Source: Thermohalobacter berrensis (GTDB lineage Bacteria > Bacillota > Clostridia > Tissierellales > Thermohalobacteraceae). Taken from it: a stretch of DNA of 64,000 nt. Positions within the stretch are counted from its first letter, which is position 1, and every line of letters starts with the position of its first letter. A program made the translations under genes and the position numbers. The stretch spans positions 1-64,000 of the forward strand of contig NZ_MCIB01000010.1 of NCBI RefSeq assembly GCF_003609645.1, given 5' to 3'. The notes beneath the pieces are model-generated. The model was not told where the DNA came from. It searched no databases and worked only from the letters and a program-made list of their open reading frames with translations. Below are positions 1-9,249 of this stretch, piece after piece.

Positions 1-18
1 ATAAAATATAAAAAAGTG

Positions 19-47
19 TTGACAAGATTATTTATATGATGTATAAT
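19..47 (+). promoter_or_regulatory. Sigma-A promoter of tRNA operon
   Basis: A perfect TTGACA (19-24) and TATAAT (42-47) are separated by exactly 17 bases. The first tRNA begins about 40 bases downstream. No other promoter lies before the three tRNAs, so they are probably co-transcribed from here. Confidence 0.9.
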
Positions 48-88
48 AGTCTCTGTCGCTGGAAATCTGACAGCTAAAAATAAGGTAA

Positions 89-164
89 GCCCAGATAGCT
101 CAGTCGGTAGAGCAGGGGACTGAAAATCCCCGTGTCGGCGGTTCGATTCCGTCTCTGGGCACCA
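89..164 (+). tRNA. tRNA-Phe (GAA)
   Basis: The sequence folds into a full cloverleaf: the acceptor stem GCCCAGA pairs with TCTGGGC, the T arm carries GGTTCGATTCC, and the anticodon GAA is at 122-124. The CCA end is encoded. It is the first of three tRNAs spaced 4-6 bases apart. Confidence 0.97.
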
Positions 165-168
165 AAAT

Positions 169-243
169 GCGGGAGTAGCTCAGGGGTAGAGCACCACCTT
201 GCCAAGGTGGGAGTCGCGGGTTCGAATCCCGTCTCCCGCTCCA
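169..243 (+). tRNA. tRNA-Gly (GCC)
   Basis: The acceptor stem GCGGGAG pairs with CTCCCGC, the T arm is GGGTTCGAATCCC, and the anticodon GCC is at 201-203 in the loop TTGCCAA. CCA is encoded. It is the middle gene of the tRNA operon. Confidence 0.97.
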
Positions 244-249
244 ATATGT

Positions 250-323
250 GGCGGTATAGCCAAGTGGTAAGGCAGGGGACTGCAAATCCCCGATCCCCAG
301 TTCGAATCTGGGTGCCGCCTCCA
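250..323 (+). tRNA. tRNA-Cys (GCA)
   Basis: The acceptor stem GGCGGTA pairs with TGCCGCC, and the anticodon GCA is at 282-284. The discriminator base is T and the encoded CCA ends the gene. A terminator hairpin follows directly. Confidence 0.97.
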
Positions 324-356
324 AAAAGCCTTAATTATGAGGCTTTTATTTTTTTA
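324..356 (+). terminator. Terminator of tRNA operon
   Basis: An 8-bp stem, AAAAGCCT (324-331) with AGGCTTTT (340-347), is followed by a T-rich tract. It starts directly after the CCA of tRNA-Cys. Confidence 0.85.
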
Positions 357-420
357 TAAAAAATAGGAAATTATAATCAAATAAAAACTGTGGATAAAAT
401 ATAAATTCCGTTATGTGTTT

Positions 421-475
421 CAAAAAAAGTCAACCTTGGGAATCTTTTATTTTTAATAAAAGACTTTTTTATAAA
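421..475 (+). other. Hairpin with T-run in gene-free stretch
   Basis: AAAAAAAGTC (422-431) can pair with GACTTTTTT (462-470), enclosing a smaller TCTTTTATT/AATAAAAGA stem. It looks like an intrinsic terminator, but no gene precedes it after the tRNA terminator. It may be a relic, or the end of a small unannotated RNA between about 360 and 475. Confidence 0.35.
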
Positions 476-503
476 ATTTTTATTGATGACTATATTTCAT
501 ATT

Positions 504-539
504 AAAAAAGCTGATGGATTTTAATCCATCAGCTTTTTT
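504..539 (+). terminator. Strong hairpin, terminator-like
   Basis: AAAAAAGCTGATGGATT (504-520) pairs with the complementary arm at 523-539, giving a long stem flanked by A- and T-runs, so it could work on either strand. It stands just before the DUF6873 gene. What transcript it ends is unclear. Confidence 0.65.
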
Positions 540-593
540 AATATGAAAACAGAAAAATCTTGTTATACTAAAGATAGAAAAAGGGGTGATATG

Positions 594-1343
594 ATGTTAA
601 AAGAAAGTCCATTTATTCCAAATGCAAAAGCAGATGCACTTATTATAGCTGGAAATGCGGATGAAGAAATTATTAACAATTTAAAAAAATTTAATATAGA
701 AATAATTCCTACTGTAAAGTGTAGTGATGTATATGATGAAATAGCATTTCATCCAGATGTTGTTATACATCCAATTAATAGACACACTTTAGTAGTTGCT
801 CCAAATGTATATGAATATTATGAAGAAATATTTAAAAATAAGCCTATAAAATTAATAAAAGGTGAGAAAAAACTGAATAGAAACTATCCTGATGATATTG
901 CATATAATGTAGCAAGAACAGCAAGATATGCAATACATAATTTAGAATATATGGATGAAAAATTAAAATATTATTTGCAGAAAGAAGGTGTTCAATTTAT
1001 AAATGCTAATCAGGGTTATTCTAAATGTTCTACAGCTATAATAGATGATAACGCTATAATAACTTCTGATCCATCTATATACAGAACTTGTTTAGAGTTG
1101 GATATTGACATATTGTATATAGAATCAGGTTTTATTAAGTTGCCTGGGTTTGATTATGGATTTATTGGTGGTGCAACTGGAGCAATATCAAATAATGAAA
1201 TTTTATTTACCGGGAAATATGATAATCATCCTAATTCAAAAGATATAAATATATTTTTAAATAAATATGGCAAAAAAGCAATTATTATTAGTAATAAAAA
1301 AATTATAGATATTGGGTCAATTATTCCATTAGAATACAATTAA
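594..1343 (+). CDS. DUF6873-type GME-fold protein
   Basis: A 249-residue soluble protein resembling the DUF6873 family, placed in the guanidino-modifying-enzyme fold superfamily; the biochemical role is unknown. The N-terminal half is a Rossmann-like strand pattern (ALIIAGNADEEI, then DVVIHPINRHTLVVAPN), and the C-terminal part has the glycine-rich GFIGGATGA loop and LDIDILYIESGFIKLPG. I do not see the catalytic His...Cys pair of arginine deiminases, so deiminase activity should not be assumed. There are tandem ATGs at 591 and 594 behind AAGGGGTGAT; 594 has the better spacing. An extended -10 (TGTTATACT, 561-569) may be its promoter. The family assignment rests on motif resemblance. Confidence 0.6.
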   Translation: MLKESPFIPNAKADALIIAGNADEEIINNLKKFNIEIIPTVKCSDVYDEIAFHPDVVIHPINRHTLVVAPNVYEYYEEIFKNKPIKLIKGEKKLNRNYPDDIAYNVARTARYAIHNLEYMDEKLKYYLQKEGVQFINANQGYSKCSTAIIDDNAIITSDPSIYRTCLELDIDILYIESGFIKLPGFDYGFIGGATGAISNNEILFTGKYDNHPNSKDINIFLNKYGKKAIIISNKKIIDIGSIIPLEYN

Positions 1344-1414
1344 TACATCAGGTAATAACGAATATGGCAAAGATTTAAACATATACTACTACTACAAAGA
1401 AAGGAGTGACATAT

Positions 1415-2332
1415 GTGAAGTTACTCTCAATTGCTGTAAAAGATAAGATTGAAGAGATAGATAAAAGATTAAACAAACAATTAGAAATTTTTAAGAGGGA
1501 AAAAATTAATATTAAGAAAGAAAAGAAAAAGTTAGGGAATACGACTTTTTTTATATATAAATTAGATGATAAAAAAAGTAAAATGTATGGAAATATAAAA
1601 AATATTTTTAACTATTATATGGCCGATACCATTACTGAAATAATACTAGACATTTATCAGGAAAAAATGGTAGATAAACTAATAGAAGAAAAGTGTTGTT
1701 ATTTTGATAAAGAAGAAAGGGAAAATATTAAAAGGAAAACTTTAGATTTCCTTAGAAAAAGTCCATATATTAATTCTGAAGGGGCTTTATATAATATTAG
1801 TAAAAAAGCCCAAATTTTAAAAATATTATTAGATTATCTTGAAGTAAACAATGAAATTAGTATTCAAGGATTTGTTGACTTTAGATTAAAATTTATAAAA
1901 AAATTTATTGAAGACGCTATTGAGAGGAATTTAGAAGATTTTATTTTAGAAAAGGAATATGAAGAATTTATTAGAATTCTAAAGTATTTTGTTGATCTAC
2001 AAGATTCAAAAATTTCCCTTGTGAACGTATTCATTAAAAATGATGACACATATCAGTTATATGATAAAGATTATAAAATAATAAATAACAATTTTTTCGA
2101 AGAAATAGCTGAAGAAATTTCAGAAAATGATATGAATGAAGATGACTTGTTAATAAGTGCCTTAATAACTATTGCTCCTAAAAATATTGTAATACACTTT
2201 GAAAATCAAAAAAGAAAAAAGGAAATAGTTGATATTATAGAAGCGGTTTTTGAAGAAAGGGTTAATGTATGCAAAGGATGTAACTTTTGCTTATCTTCAA
2301 AAGAAATTAACAATATAGAAAAGAAAAAATAA
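1415..2332 (+). CDS. ytxC: Sporulation protein YtxC family
   Basis: A 305-residue protein matching the YtxC putative sporulation family. The N-terminus is lysine/glutamate-rich and helical, followed by the family-like stretch around FNYYMADTITEIILDIYQEKMVDKLIE and a long acidic C-terminal half. It ends with a CKGCNFC motif, which could bind metal but is not proven. In Bacillus ytxC also lies just upstream of thrS, so the gene order supports the call. GTG at 1415 is preferred because AAAGGAG lies nine bases upstream; an earlier GTG at 1406 abuts the ribosome site. The molecular function of the family is unknown. Confidence 0.8.
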   Translation: MKLLSIAVKDKIEEIDKRLNKQLEIFKREKINIKKEKKKLGNTTFFIYKLDDKKSKMYGNIKNIFNYYMADTITEIILDIYQEKMVDKLIEEKCCYFDKEERENIKRKTLDFLRKSPYINSEGALYNISKKAQILKILLDYLEVNNEISIQGFVDFRLKFIKKFIEDAIERNLEDFILEKEYEEFIRILKYFVDLQDSKISLVNVFIKNDDTYQLYDKDYKIINNNFFEEIAEEISENDMNEDDLLISALITIAPKNIVIHFENQKRKKEIVDIIEAVFEERVNVCKGCNFCLSSKEINNIEKKK

Positions 2333-2337
2333 AGATT

Positions 2338-2374
2338 AAACTTCCAAGGTATAGTAAAACTTGGGAGTTTTTTT
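2338..2374 (+). terminator. Terminator after ytxC
   Basis: AAACTTCCAAG (2338-2348) pairs with CTTGGGAGTTT (2360-2370), with one G-U pair, followed by a T-run. It separates ytxC from the DUF445 gene. Confidence 0.75.
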
Positions 2375-2472
2375 ATTGTCTAGGGAAGTATACTTGTCAT
2401 TCGTCGCTTTTTTTATTATAAGAGGGTATAAAAAGGCTTATACTTATATATAAGGTATTTTGTCAAATATTG

Positions 2473-2500
2473 TTCTAAAGTATGTGAAATGTGTTATAAT
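2473..2500 (+). promoter_or_regulatory. Extended -10 promoter of DUF445 gene
   Basis: TGTTATAAT (2492-2500) is a perfect extended -10 element. The -35 is weak (TTCTAA at 2473). A TTGTCA at 2460 is too far upstream to pair with it. Confidence 0.6.
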
Positions 2501-2531
2501 ATTAGAGTTGAAAGAGAAACGGGGTGATATT

Positions 2532-3134
2532 TTGATAGTAATTAAGATACTAATGTTAGCAATAATAGGAGCACTTATAGGATGGTTTACAAATATTATA
2601 GCAATCAAACTAATTTTTAGACCTATAGAACCTATAGTTATTCCGATTTTAAACCTAAAAGTACAGGGGTTAATTCCAAAAAGAAGAGAAGAAATAGCTA
2701 AAAGTATAGGAGAAGTAATAGAAGAAGAACTTATTTCTATTGAAGAAATTATAGATAAGGTAATTGAAAAAGAGAACCTGTCAGATATAGTTTTTGTTAT
2801 AAAAAGGAAAATAAATGAGGTTCTTAAGGATAGACTTCCAGCTATAATTCCTACTACTTTTAAAAATATTATATATAGTTATGTAGATGACTTGGTTGAT
2901 AAAGAAGGAGAAAAAATATTAAAAGATTTAGCAGAAAAAATGGTACATAAAGCTACAACTAAAGTAAGACTCTCTAATTTAGTAGAGGAAAAAATAAATT
3001 CTTTTGAATTAGAAAGAATAGAAAAAATAGTACTTTCTGTTGCTAAAAAAGAACTAAAACATATTGAAGTATTAGGAGGAATATTAGGATTTTTAATAGG
3101 AACTATCCAAGGAATACTGGTAATTTTATTTTAG
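2532..3134 (+). CDS. DUF445 family membrane protein (short form)
   Basis: A 200-residue inner-membrane protein. The N-terminal segment contains the DUF445 hallmark GWFTNIIAIKLIFRPIEP, a transmembrane helix running into a conserved basic/proline stretch. A helical soluble middle follows, and the protein ends with a second hydrophobic segment (ILGFLIGTIQGILVILF). Bacillus YheB-type members are roughly twice as long, so this is the short single-module form. The start is TTG 2532 behind GGGGTGATATT; a longer frame upstream has no ribosome site and includes the promoter. The function is unknown. Confidence 0.8.
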   Translation: MIVIKILMLAIIGALIGWFTNIIAIKLIFRPIEPIVIPILNLKVQGLIPKRREEIAKSIGEVIEEELISIEEIIDKVIEKENLSDIVFVIKRKINEVLKDRLPAIIPTTFKNIIYSYVDDLVDKEGEKILKDLAEKMVHKATTKVRLSNLVEEKINSFELERIEKIVLSVAKKELKHIEVLGGILGFLIGTIQGILVILF

Positions 3135-3157
3135 ATAGAAAAAAATGTATAATATCC

Positions 3158-3186
3158 TTGACAATTATAGAAAATAAAACTATAAT
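3158..3186 (+). promoter_or_regulatory. Sigma-A promoter of thrS
   Basis: TTGACA (3158-3163) and TATAAT (3181-3186) are 17 bases apart, a consensus promoter directly before the T-box leader. Confidence 0.9.
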
Positions 3187-3194
3187 AGAGTAAA

Positions 3195-3454
3195 AATTAA
3201 AGAAGGTAAAGGCTATGACAGGGCGAGTAGATTAGAAACAGTCTTACAGAGAGGGGATTGCCATAGGCTGGAAGCATCCCTAGATATGACTAATCGAAAA
3301 CTACCCTTGAGTCGTATCTGAAACCTTATTTCTTAATAAGGGTAAAGATAACCGTTGATTACGTTACAATCATTTAAGTCCTAAAGTAGGGTGGAACCGC
3401 GTGAGTTAAACTTTCGCCCCTAGACATGGTGTCTAGGTGTGAGAGTTTTTTTTA
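3195..3454 (+). promoter_or_regulatory. T-box leader, threonine (thrS)
   Basis: A tRNA-sensing leader. The T-box core AGGGTGGAACCGCG lies at 3388-3401 and contains the TGG that pairs with the uncharged tRNA end. A plausible specifier ACC (Thr) is at 3323-3325, following the CTGAA context used by the other T-boxes here. The terminator arm runs from AAACTTTCGCCCCTAGACA (about 3408-3427) to its partner ending in a T-run near 3454. Uncharged tRNA-Thr should favour the antiterminator and switch thrS on. Confidence 0.92.
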
Positions 3455-3512
3455 TTTTACATTTAACTAAAGACCGCAACTAAAACAAATATTAATAAAA
3501 GGAGGGCCAAAA

Positions 3513-5423
3513 ATGGAAAATATAAAAGTTACACTTCCAGATGGTTCGGTAAGAGAGTATGAAAAAGGTGTTATGGTTTTAGATGTTGCCAAAGATATAA
3601 GTAGTGGATTAGCTAGAGTAGCTGTTGGAGCAAAGGTAGGTAGTAGAGTAGTAGGACTAAAATATAAGCTTGAAGAGAACGCATCAATAGAAATATTAAA
3701 GTTTGACGATAAAGATGGATCAGACATTTATAGACATACAAGTGCTCATATTTTAGCACAAGCAGTAAAAAGACTTTACCCTAATACTAAGTTGGCAATA
3801 GGACCTTCAATTGAAAATGGATTTTATTATGACTTTGATTCAGAGCATAAATTTACACCTGAAGATTTAGAAAAAATTGAAAAGGAAATGAAAAAAATTA
3901 TTAAAGAAAATTTAGATATTGAAAGATTTGAACTCCCAAGGGAAGAAGCTGTAAAATACCTTAAAGAAAGAGGAGAAGATTATAAGGTTGAATTAGTTGA
4001 AGAATTACCAGAAGATGCAGTTATATCATTCTATAAACAGGGAGAATTTGTAGATTTATGTGCTGGGCCACATCTTCCAAACACTAAAAAAGTTAAATCA
4101 ATAAAACTTTTAAGTGTTGCTGGGGCTTACTGGCGTGGAGACGAAAACAATAAAATGCTTCAAAGAATATATGGTACTTCATTTGATAAAAAGAAAAAAC
4201 TAGATGAATACTTACAAAGACTTGAGGAAGCTAAAAAGAGAGATCATAGAAAATTAGGAAAAGAACTAGACCTATTTAGTATACAAGATGAAGGACCTGG
4301 TTTTCCGTTCTTCCATCCTAAAGGAATGGTTTTAAGAAATACATTAGAGGAATTTTGGAGAAAAGAACATAAAAAGAGGGGTTATGGTGAAGTAAAAACA
4401 CCTATAATTCTTAATCAAGAATTATGGAAAAGGTCTGGACACTGGGATCATTACCAAGAAAATATGTATTTTACAGATATAGACGAACAGAATTATGCAA
4501 TTAAGCCTATGAACTGTCCTGGGTCAATATTAATTTATAAGAGTAAAATGCATAGTTATAGAGACTTTCCAATGAGAATGGGTGAATTGGGATTAGTTCA
4601 TAGACATGAATTATCAGGAACTCTACATGGTTTAATGAGAGTTAGATCCTTTACACAGGATGATGCTCATATATTTATGCTACCAAGCCAAGTTAAAGAT
4701 GAAATTAAAGGCGTTATAGAATTAGCTGATTATTTCTATAGTATCTTTGGATTTAAATACCATGTTGAATTATCTACAAGACCAGAAAAGTCAATGGGGA
4801 CTGATGAAGAGTGGCAAATGGCTACTAATGCATTAAGGGAAGCTTTAGAAGAAAAAGAAATAGAATATATAGTAAATGAAGGTGACGGAGCTTTTTACGG
4901 TCCTAAAATAGACTTCCATCTAGAAGATGCTATAGGAAGAACTTGGCAATGTGGGACAATACAGCTAGATTTCCAGATGCCTCAAAGATTTGACCTAACA
5001 TATATTGGTGACGATGGTGAAAAACATAGACCTATAATGGTTCATAGAACTATTTTTGGAAGTATTGAGAGATTTTTAGGAATTCTGATCGAACACTATG
5101 CTGGAAAATTCCCAACATGGCTGGCACCAATTCAAGTGATTGTTTTACCAATATCAGATAAATTTAATGGATATGCACATAAAGTTAAAAAAGAGCTAGA
5201 AGAAAATGATATTAGAGTAGAGATAGATACTAGATCTGAAAAAATAGGATACAAAATAAGAGAAGCACAACTTCAAAAAATCCCTTATATGCTTATTGTA
5301 GGTGAAAAGGAAGTTAATGATGAAACAGTTTCTGTAAGATCAAGGGATGAAGGGGATAAAGGTTCAGTTAAAATAGAAGAATTTAAAGATAATGTGTTGA
5401 ATGAAATAGAAAATAAAAGATAG
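3513..5423 (+). CDS. thrS: Threonyl-tRNA synthetase
   Basis: A 636-residue class II aminoacyl-tRNA synthetase that attaches threonine to tRNA-Thr. Domains in order: N-terminal TGS (residues 1-62), the SAD editing domain with the zinc-type motif HTSAHILAQA (about 73) and the DLCAGPHLP stretch, the catalytic core with motif 2 around VHRHELSGTLHGLMRVR and the zinc ligand in PMNCPGS, motif 3 HRTIFGSIERF, and a C-terminal anticodon-binding domain. Length is normal and all core motifs are intact. GGAGG lies eight bases before ATG 3513. Regulated by the threonine T-box just upstream. Confidence 0.98.
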   Translation: MENIKVTLPDGSVREYEKGVMVLDVAKDISSGLARVAVGAKVGSRVVGLKYKLEENASIEILKFDDKDGSDIYRHTSAHILAQAVKRLYPNTKLAIGPSIENGFYYDFDSEHKFTPEDLEKIEKEMKKIIKENLDIERFELPREEAVKYLKERGEDYKVELVEELPEDAVISFYKQGEFVDLCAGPHLPNTKKVKSIKLLSVAGAYWRGDENNKMLQRIYGTSFDKKKKLDEYLQRLEEAKKRDHRKLGKELDLFSIQDEGPGFPFFHPKGMVLRNTLEEFWRKEHKKRGYGEVKTPIILNQELWKRSGHWDHYQENMYFTDIDEQNYAIKPMNCPGSILIYKSKMHSYRDFPMRMGELGLVHRHELSGTLHGLMRVRSFTQDDAHIFMLPSQVKDEIKGVIELADYFYSIFGFKYHVELSTRPEKSMGTDEEWQMATNALREALEEKEIEYIVNEGDGAFYGPKIDFHLEDAIGRTWQCGTIQLDFQMPQRFDLTYIGDDGEKHRPIMVHRTIFGSIERFLGILIEHYAGKFPTWLAPIQVIVLPISDKFNGYAHKVKKELEENDIRVEIDTRSEKIGYKIREAQLQKIPYMLIVGEKEVNDETVSVRSRDEGDKGSVKIEEFKDNVLNEIENKR

Positions 5424-5429
5424 AAAATT

Positions 5430-5466
5430 AAATAGCTGCAAGGGATTTATCCCTTGCAGCTATTTA
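5430..5466 (+). terminator. Terminator of thrS
   Basis: A 16-bp perfect stem (5430-5445 with 5450-5465) has the loop TTTA. The sequence is symmetrical enough that it could stop transcription from either side. The T-run on the plus side is short. Confidence 0.75.
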
Positions 5467-5886
5467 ACAATAAATAGGTAATTAACATACTTAAATATAT
5501 ACATGTAAAATGTAAAAGCTGTTTGGAAGATTAAAGCCTATGGAAATATTTAATTAATAAACGGAGAAACAGTATTTTACATAGATTAATTGGAAAATAA
5601 TTAATATTCTTAAAAAACAACATAAGACTTAGATAAAATTAGAAGTTTTGTATAGTTTTCGATGCTTTTCGATACTTAATCCATTAAATTATATTAGAAG
5701 ACACACTTAGATTACACTTTAAGATATATTACAAAGACGAAACAGAACTTAATAAAAAGTTAGTTAAAAATGAAAATAAAAAAAGAATTTAATATTAAAG
5801 TAATATATGTCGTTATGAAATAAGTTTTATATATTTTAGAAACATATATATTAGACATAATTATATATAAAATAGAATCTTAAAGA
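5467..5886. other. 420-bp gene-free stretch
   Basis: Very AT-rich, with stops in every frame. I see no tRNA, riboswitch or clear promoter. An imperfect inverted repeat (ATGTAAAA...CTGTTT near 5512-5525 against AAACAGTATTTTACAT near 5569-5584) and a short direct repeat (TTTCGATGC/TTTCGATAC) are the only visible structures. It may be eroded sequence between convergent genes. Confidence 0.4.
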
Positions 5887-7443
5887 CTAAACAGTAGCAG
5901 TTTTAATTGGATTATTATGCTTATTGAATATTTCATCTAATTCTTCACCAGTAATTATTTCTTTTTCTAATAGGAAACTAGCTACATCTACTAATATTTC
6001 CTTATTATTTTCCATTAAATTTGATGTTTCTTTATAACATTCATCGATTATTTTTTTAATCTCATTTTCTATTTTATCTATATTATATTTAACATATTGT
6101 TCTTTAATTGATATATTGCCTAACGAACTCATACCAAAATCACATATCATTTGTTCAGCTATCTCTGTTGCCTTTTTCAAATCATCCTTTGCCCCTGTAG
6201 TGATTTCATTAAATATAATCTCTTCAGCAACTCTTCCACCTAATAATACCATTATTTTATGAAGAAGCTCTTCTTTTGTATGAAGATATCTGTCTTCATC
6301 GGGAAATTTAATTACATACCCTAATGCATGGCCTCTAGGAACAATAGATATTTTTTGAATCATATCTACTTTCAACAATTTACCTATTAATGCATGACCA
6401 GCTTCATGATATGCTACCATTTTCTTTTCCTTTAATAGTACAGTAGGATTCTTTACTTCTAATCCAGCAACAACCCTTTCTACAGCTGCATCAAAATCAT
6501 TAATATCTATTTTTTCTTTATTATTCCTTACTGCTATAATTGCCGCTTCATTTGCTATGTTTGCCAACTGTGCCCCTGAAAAACCATGGGTTTTTTTAGC
6601 AATTTCTTCTATTTTTACACTGGCATCTAATGGCTTGTTTTTTGTATGGACTCTTAAGATATCTTCTCTTGCTTTTACATTAGGATTTCCCACAAACATA
6701 TGTCTGTCAAATCTTCCAGGTCTTAAAAGTGCTTCATCTAAAAGGTCTAGTCGGTTAGTAGCTCCTATTACTACAATTGTACTATTTTTATTAAAACCAT
6801 CCATTTCAACTAGTAGTTGGTTTAATGTTTGATCTTTTTCATTATTACTTTCAGCATTTCTTTTAGATCCTATTGCATCTATTTCATCAATAAAAATTAT
6901 ACTAGGTGCATTTTTTTTAGCTTTTTCAAATAGAGAACGAATACGTTTTGCCCCAACTCCAACGTACTTTTCAACAAATTCTGAACCACTTGCATAATAA
7001 AAAGATGAATTAGTTTCACCTGCTACTGCCTTTGCTAAAAGGGTTTTACCTGTGCCAGGAGGTCCGTAAAAAAGGATACCTTTTGGGATTGTAGCCCCCA
7101 TTTTTTTATACTTTTGAGAATTATTGATAAAATCAATAATCTCATGTAATTCTTCTTTAATTTCTTCTAGACCGGCTACATCATCAAAGGAAACATCTGG
7201 TTTATTATTTTTCAAATTATCATCTTTGTTTTTTTCACTATTTATTGCTGCTGGAACCAGCTGTGGATTGCGATCTAGTTTAATGTAATAAATTAATAAT
7301 CCTAAAGTTATAGTACAAACAAAGAAGATATCCCCTGATGTAAAAGATTTAAATGGGATAAAATAGAAATATTTATTACAGATTAAAAAAGAAGATAATA
7401 TTAAGCTTATTGTTAGCAAAACAAATACTATTTTTTTCTTCAA
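5887..7443 (-). CDS. FtsH-type AAA+ zinc protease, short form
   Basis: A 518-residue membrane-anchored ATP-dependent metalloprotease. Two transmembrane helices (about residues 5-21 and 38-54) are separated by only about 16 residues. Then come the AAA+ module with Walker A GPPGTGKT (about 127-134), Walker B IIFIDEID and the second region of homology [20 protein letters not shown], and the peptidase zinc site HEAGH (about 346). Housekeeping FtsH is about 600-650 residues with a larger external domain; this one lacks it and is probably a paralogue. The start is TTG 7443 behind AAGGGTGG; GTG 7455 overlaps that ribosome site. It stands alone on the minus strand. Substrates are unknown. Confidence 0.9.
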   Translation of the reverse strand: MKKKIVFVLLTISLILSSFLICNKYFYFIPFKSFTSGDIFFVCTITLGLLIYYIKLDRNPQLVPAAINSEKNKDDNLKNNKPDVSFDDVAGLEEIKEELHEIIDFINNSQKYKKMGATIPKGILFYGPPGTGKTLLAKAVAGETNSSFYYASGSEFVEKYVGVGAKRIRSLFEKAKKNAPSIIFIDEIDAIGSKRNAESNNEKDQTLNQLLVEMDGFNKNSTIVVIGATNRLDLLDEALLRPGRFDRHMFVGNPNVKAREDILRVHTKNKPLDASVKIEEIAKKTHGFSGAQLANIANEAAIIAVRNNKEKIDINDFDAAVERVVAGLEVKNPTVLLKEKKMVAYHEAGHALIGKLLKVDMIQKISIVPRGHALGYVIKFPDEDRYLHTKEELLHKIMVLLGGRVAEEIIFNEITTGAKDDLKKATEIAEQMICDFGMSSLGNISIKEQYVKYNIDKIENEIKKIIDECYKETSNLMENNKEILVDVASFLLEKEIITGEELDEIFNKHNNPIKTATV

Positions 7444-7608
7444 GATAGATACCACCCTTGTATTAAATTTCTTTAATAATTAGTTTAACCAAACTAAAGA
7501 CTAATATTAGATGGACAAAGATGTTATTTTAAAAGGAAAAAATAAAAAACTATAGAATATAGATAATTAAAGTCTAAAAAATAAATAATAATCCAAAGGA
7601 GGATATAA

Positions 7609-9009
7609 ATGAAACTTGAAAAGTTAATTGATACATATAAAGACGATATAATTAAATCCGTTCAGAATTTAGTAAAAATTAAAAGTGTAGAAGGAGAACC
7701 TAAAGAAGATATGCCTTTTGGAGAAGGTCCAAGAAAAGCTTTAGATACTGCATTGCATATTGCAGAGGAAATGGGATTTAGAACTAAAAATGTTGATGGC
7801 TATGCAGGACACGCCGAAATTGGAGAAGGTGAAGAAACGGTAGGTATTTTAGTTCATCTTGATGTTGTTCCAGAAGGTGATGGATGGACATATCCACCAT
7901 ATGAAGGTGAAATACATGATGGAAAAATATATGGTAGAGGTACTATAGATGATAAAGGACCTGCAGTAGCAGCACTTTATGCAATGAAGGCAATTAAAGA
8001 ATCTAAACTTCCTATTAACAAAAAAATTAGAATAATTTTTGGAACAAATGAAGAAACTGGATGGGGTGGAATAGAATATTATTTAAATAAAGTTAAAGCA
8101 CCTGATTTGGCCTTTACTCCTGATGCAGAGTTTCCAGTTATACATGGTGAAAAAGGAATTATTGATTTAAAGCTAAAAAAAGCTTTAGAAAGTAATTGTA
8201 TAGGAGATATAGTTATTAAAAAAATAAAGGGTGGAAAAAGACCAAATATGGTTCCAGACTTAGCAATAGCAGAACTTGAAGTAAATAATAAAGTTAAGTC
8301 TAATGTTATTAATAAATTAAATGAATTTATTAGTAAAACTAATTATGAGATTAGTATTGAAGAAAAAGAAAATAGATTAATAATAAAATCAAGGGGAATT
8401 TCAGCCCATGGAAGTACTCCAGAATTAGGGAAAAATGCTATATCCCAACTAATGGTAATCCTAAATGAGTTAGATTTATGTGAATGTGATATTTGTAATT
8501 TTATAAAGTTATATAATGAAAAAATTGGAATAGAATATAATGGACAGTCAATTGGATGTGGCTTTGAAGATGATATATCAGGAAAATTAACCTTTAATGT
8601 AGGTGTTATAGATATTGACGAGAAAGGTGCAGAGATTACTGTAAACATTAGATGTCCTATAAAATATAATAAAAAAGAAGTATTCAATGGTATTGAAAGA
8701 ACATTAGAAGGAACAGGAGTAGAAGTTATTGAAAAAGACTATTTACCTTCAATATATGTACCTAAAGACCATGAATTAGTACAAAAACTTATGGATGTAT
8801 ATAGAAGGATGACAGGAGATAATAATAGCAAACCAATAACTATAGGTGGGGGTACATATGCAAGGGCAATGGCTAATGCAGTAGCATTTGGACCATTATT
8901 TCCAGGACAGGAAGAACTTGCACATCAGAAGGATGAATTTATTTCAATAGATGATTTAATAAAGATAACAAAAATATATGCAATGGCACTATATGAACTA
9001 TCCAAATAA
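7609..9009 (+). CDS. pepV: M20 dipeptidase, PepV-like
   Basis: A 466-residue cytoplasmic metallopeptidase of the PepV/Sapep branch of family M20, expected to cleave dipeptides with two zinc ions. Visible metal and catalytic residues: LVHLDVVPEGDGW (first metal His and following catalytic Asp), the GRGTIDDKGP bridging Asp, NEETGWGG (catalytic Glu-Glu) and TPDAEFPV. The C-terminal His ligand sits in FPGQEELAHQKDEF. A dimerisation (lid) domain lies between about 180 and 380, with RGISAHGSTPE. AAAGGAGG is well placed for ATG 7609. It fits a peptide- and amino-acid-fermenting lifestyle. Confidence 0.92.
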   Translation: MKLEKLIDTYKDDIIKSVQNLVKIKSVEGEPKEDMPFGEGPRKALDTALHIAEEMGFRTKNVDGYAGHAEIGEGEETVGILVHLDVVPEGDGWTYPPYEGEIHDGKIYGRGTIDDKGPAVAALYAMKAIKESKLPINKKIRIIFGTNEETGWGGIEYYLNKVKAPDLAFTPDAEFPVIHGEKGIIDLKLKKALESNCIGDIVIKKIKGGKRPNMVPDLAIAELEVNNKVKSNVINKLNEFISKTNYEISIEEKENRLIIKSRGISAHGSTPELGKNAISQLMVILNELDLCECDICNFIKLYNEKIGIEYNGQSIGCGFEDDISGKLTFNVGVIDIDEKGAEITVNIRCPIKYNKKEVFNGIERTLEGTGVEVIEKDYLPSIYVPKDHELVQKLMDVYRRMTGDNNSKPITIGGGTYARAMANAVAFGPLFPGQEELAHQKDEFISIDDLIKITKIYAMALYELSK

Positions 9010-9030
9010 AATTTAGTTTTAAAAAATCTA

Positions 9031-9059
9031 TTGACAAACTACACTTATTAGCATATAAT
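9031..9059 (+). promoter_or_regulatory. Sigma-A promoter of infC operon
   Basis: TTGACA (9031-9036), a 17-base spacer, and TATAAT (9054-9059). It precedes the infC leader. Confidence 0.92.
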
Positions 9060-9065
9060 GTATTA

Positions 9066-9219
9066 GGACAATAAAGTAGAAGCTATCCGCTTCTCACCCT
9101 ATGGCATAGCTAATAGGGTTAATATTAGCTATAGGTATTACGAAGGAATTAGTGTACCCGTAGGCTAATTATAATTATTTTTGGAGCGGATAGTATTTAT
9201 ATACTATCCTTTTTTATTA
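9066..9219 (+). promoter_or_regulatory. infC-rpmI-rplT leader with attenuator
   Basis: A structured leader ends in an intrinsic terminator: GGATAGTAT (9188-9196) with ATACTATCC (9201-9209), then T6. The 5' part of that stem can instead pair far upstream: AGCGGATAG (9185-9193) is the exact complement of CTATCCGCT (9083-9091). Two exclusive folds are therefore visible, as expected for the L20/IF3 autoregulated leaders of Firmicutes. The ligand (probably ribosomal protein L20) is inferred from gene context. Confidence 0.75.
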
Positions 9220-9249
9220 TTTTAAGTAAATTTCAGGAGGTGTCTTAAT

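Noticed and set aside
100-359. Open frames on both strands across the tRNA cluster
   Set aside because: They overlap three perfect tRNA cloverleafs, have no ribosome site and no family resemblance.
2460-2465. TTGTCA as -35 of the DUF445 promoter
   Set aside because: It is 29 bases from the TATAAT at 2495, far outside the workable spacing; the extended -10 alone is better support.
8343-8687. Antisense open frames inside pepV, mutS2, argD and other genes
   Set aside because: They mirror the codon bias of the true gene, lack ribosome sites and have no recognisable protein features.
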